Below are positions 12,776 through 14,145 of a stretch of DNA of 14,145 nt, one piece after another. The position numbers and the translations under genes were made by a program. Each line of letters starts with the position of its first letter. Position 1 is the first letter of the stretch. Origin of the DNA: Alphaproteobacteria bacterium (GTDB taxonomy: Bacteria; Pseudomonadota; Alphaproteobacteria; WRDZ01). The stretch covers positions 1 through 14,145 of the forward strand of contig WRDZ01000008.1 of NCBI GenBank assembly GCA_009779595.1, written 5' to 3'. The notes below the pieces were generated by a model. That model was not told the DNA's origin and ran no database searches. It saw nothing but the letters and a program-made list of their open reading frames with translations.

Positions 12776-13520
12776 ATTTGCCGTACTTTTGCATTATCCT
12801 TTCAAGGGTGCCGTCAAGCTTGACCTCGTCTATGGCTTCCTGCAGCTTCTCGACAATGTTGTCGTCGACGTCCAGGCTGAACCCGACGTAATGCCCGCCC
12901 CTGAACACGGTCAGCACGGATTCGTACTTGTCCAGGATGCCGGCCTGCCTCATCAGGTATTTGCCGGTGGTCCCGCCGTATATCCAGATGTCCGCGCGCC
13001 CCGCTTCCAGGTCGGCAAGGTTTTCGGCGGTCGTCGTCCTGACGATGATGTTTTGCTCCGGAACGCCCAATCCCTTGGCTTTGATATGCCCGATGTCGTC
13101 CTTGACCACGGCTACCCTGTGCCTCTTCAGCTCGCCGTCGTAGGTGATGGTGAAATTGCGGTCCTTGCGGGCGAACACGTCGACCGTATTGGGAGTTATC
13201 GGCCCCGCCCACTTGAAAAGGTCTTCGCGCTCGGCCGACCTGTTCATCGTGTAAATCGCCTTGTTTGGCCCTTTCAGCACGGCCTGATAACCGGTGTTCC
13301 AGTCGGCCATGATTATGTCCCTGACGCCTTTCCTGGTGTTGTGTTTTCTGAACGCGTAATCCAGCACTTCGGTGGTTATGCCCGTCACCCTGCCGTTTTC
13401 GGTGAAGTTGTACGGCGGGTACTCTTCGGTATAGAACGTTATGTCGTCAAGCGACGCGGCATGCCCAAGCCTTGCGGTCAAAAGAACCGTCAGCATGGCA
13501 AGCAAGGAAATTATTTTCAT
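12774..13520 (-). CDS. periplasmic solute-binding protein, family 3 (paralog C)
   Basis: The 248-residue protein has a signal peptide (MKIISLLAMLTVLLTARLGHA, cleavage near residue 21) and is a close paralog of B along its whole length. Shared pieces include FYTEEYPPYNFTENGR, GYQAVLKGPN, FKWAGPITPNTVDVFARKDR-type segments, DLEAGRADIWIYG and LDVDDNIVEKLQEAIDEVK. One difference is in the ligand-contact region: B has TKTDARTPLFKW where C has NRSAEREDLFKW, so the bound compound may differ. GGGAGAG lies 5 bases before the ATG, and a perfect TATAAT is at 13562-13557. It is separated from B by the plus-strand sspB-RHH pair, suggesting duplication plus rearrangement. Confidence 0.9.
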   Translation of the reverse strand: MKIISLLAMLTVLLTARLGHAASLDDITFYTEEYPPYNFTENGRVTGITTEVLDYAFRKHNTRKGVRDIIMADWNTGYQAVLKGPNKAIYTMNRSAEREDLFKWAGPITPNTVDVFARKDRNFTITYDGELKRHRVAVVKDDIGHIKAKGLGVPEQNIIVRTTTAENLADLEAGRADIWIYGGTTGKYLMRQAGILDKYESVLTVFRGGHYVGFSLDVDDNIVEKLQEAIDEVKLDGTLERIMQKYGK

Positions 13521-13556
13521 ATATCTCTCCCAAAAAATAATTTGTAATACGTTTAC

Positions 13557-13579
13557 ATTATAGCTCTTGGTTTCGTTAA
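13557..13579 (-). promoter_or_regulatory. candidate promoter of paralog C: TATAAT with upstream TTAACGA
   Basis: TATAAT (13562-13557) is perfect but has no good -35 box at 16-18 bases. Instead TTAACGA (13579-13573) lies just upstream, where an activator might bind. Transcription would start about 30 bases before the ATG at 13520. Confidence 0.45.
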
Positions 13580-13602
13580 TAAATAACTAATCCACGACAC
13601 AA

Positions 13603-13815
13603 AAAAGCCTTCCGGCGCAGTCAGCCCGGGCAAGCGCCAAAGCGAAAAAGACAAAAACAGCCTGCCGCGAAGCGGCTCCGCCAAGCGGTCTGCAAGACGC
13701 GCGCGTTACGCCCGTCCATGGGCGGCGCGCGCACGCTCGCTTTCGGCTCGCTAATGGCACGCTTGCCCGGGCGTAACACACTCGCGCGGGGGCAGAGCCA
13801 AGCAATGGCGTTTTG
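13603..13815. repeat. GC-rich hairpin-dense intergenic repeat element
   Basis: This stretch is far more GC-rich than its flanks. GCCCGGGCAAGCG (13624-13636) is inverted at 13760-13772; GTTACGCCCG (13705-13714) is inverted at 13768-13777; GCCGC-GAA-GCGGC (13663-13675) is a local hairpin. On the minus strand it starts with CAAAACGCCATTG, also found at 7843-7855, and ends GCCGGAAGGCTTTTTT, which may help terminate the fadL-like transcript. A 72-codon frame across it looks spurious. Confidence 0.55.
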
Positions 13816-13838
13816 TTATCAATAAATAAACCAGGCGT

Positions 13839-14145
13839 CTAGAACCTTATCGTAGCCGACAGGCCCACCAGGTCCGCGCGCGAGTTATATTTCCCGGTCA
13901 ACAGCGTCGGCGGGGTGGGCGGAGTGCCTTGGACGTTCGCCAAGCCCGCGCTGCTGACGAATATGTGCGCATAGCCCGCGTCGACAGTCACCCTGCCAAA
14001 ATCATAGCTTGCGCCCAGCGTCAGCCACTTGCGCGTATTGTCGGGGATGCGCGCGGTGCGGTCGGCCATGTTGTCGATAACGGTCATGTCGTATGCCGCC
14101 CCGATTCGGCCGGTGAACGCGTCCGTGAACTTATAGTCCAGCCCA
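13839..14145 (-). CDS. FadL/OmpP1-type outer-membrane transporter, C-terminal part (partial)
   Basis: The last 101 residues of an outer-membrane beta-barrel are in the window; the start lies beyond the right edge. The segment YDMTVIDNMADRTARIPDN then RKWLTLGASYDFG is characteristic of FadL-type long-chain fatty acid or hydrophobic compound channels (the R-I-P-D-N-x-R-x-W pattern before a barrel strand). VTVDAGYAHIFVSSA is the next strand and loop. The protein ends SATIRF, with the terminal Phe needed for recognition by the BAM assembly machinery. Strand periodicity is clear. The specific substrate cannot be told from this fragment. Open frame continues from the edge with no break. Confidence 0.85.
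   Translation of the reverse strand, partial: GLDYKFTDAFTGRIGAAYDMTVIDNMADRTARIPDNTRKWLTLGASYDFGRVTVDAGYAHIFVSSAGLANVQGTPPTPPTLLTGKYNSRADLVGLSATIRF

Noticed and set aside
13587..13805. A 72-codon minus-strand frame in the GC-rich repeat
   Set aside because: Translation is Arg/Ala/Cys-rich and coincides with nested inverted repeats, so structure explains it better than coding.

Overview
The window looks like a chromosomal segment of an uncultivated-type alphaproteobacterium. The evidence is a short alpha-type SspB adaptor followed by an overlapping ribbon-helix-helix gene, a tpiA-secG-kdsA run with a PpiD-like chaperone gene facing away from tpiA, and the end of a FadL-type outer-membrane porin. 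KdsA implies a Gram-negative cell that makes Kdo. The core genes are GC-rich yet favour ATA for isoleucine (12 of 18 in kdsA), which is unusual.

The left part (1 to about 6,060) is visibly AT-richer and reads as a decaying defence island. On the minus strand lies a DpnII-type GATC restriction-modification operon: dpnM (intact), dpnA (broken by a one-base insertion and a nonsense codon), dpnB (intact), then a membrane-protein gene coupled to dpnB by an ATGA overlap and running off the left edge. Upstream of dpnM is a DUF2924 gene, a family common on mobile islands. Facing it is a type I restriction HsdR fragment that keeps its nuclease domain and Walker A motif but breaks off near 4,313. Converging on that break is a two-gene operon: an unrecognised 91-residue protein translationally coupled to a 301-residue caspase-fold (C13-like) cysteine protease with an EF-hand-like loop. 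This pair is the best candidate in the window for an undescribed system. The 553-base gap after it carries three copies of TTCCCTGTT and may mark the island edge.

From about 6,110 rightwards is ordinary core chromosome. A small one-helix membrane protein and a PpiD-like periplasmic chaperone that seems to have lost its parvulin domain are on the minus strand. On the plus strand tpiA, secG, kdsA and yraN are packed into one operon (1-base overlap, 5-base gap, 20-base overlap) ending at a strong bidirectional terminator. pyrG, usual between secG and kdsA in this class, is absent.

From 10,304 to 13,520 there are three paralogous periplasmic family-3 solute-binding proteins on the minus strand, with no permease or ATPase genes nearby. 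A plus-strand sspB-RHH pair sits between the second and third. Their upstream regions share TTAACGA elements. A GC-rich, hairpin-dense repeat element (13,603-13,815) and the 3' end of a fadL-like gene close the window.
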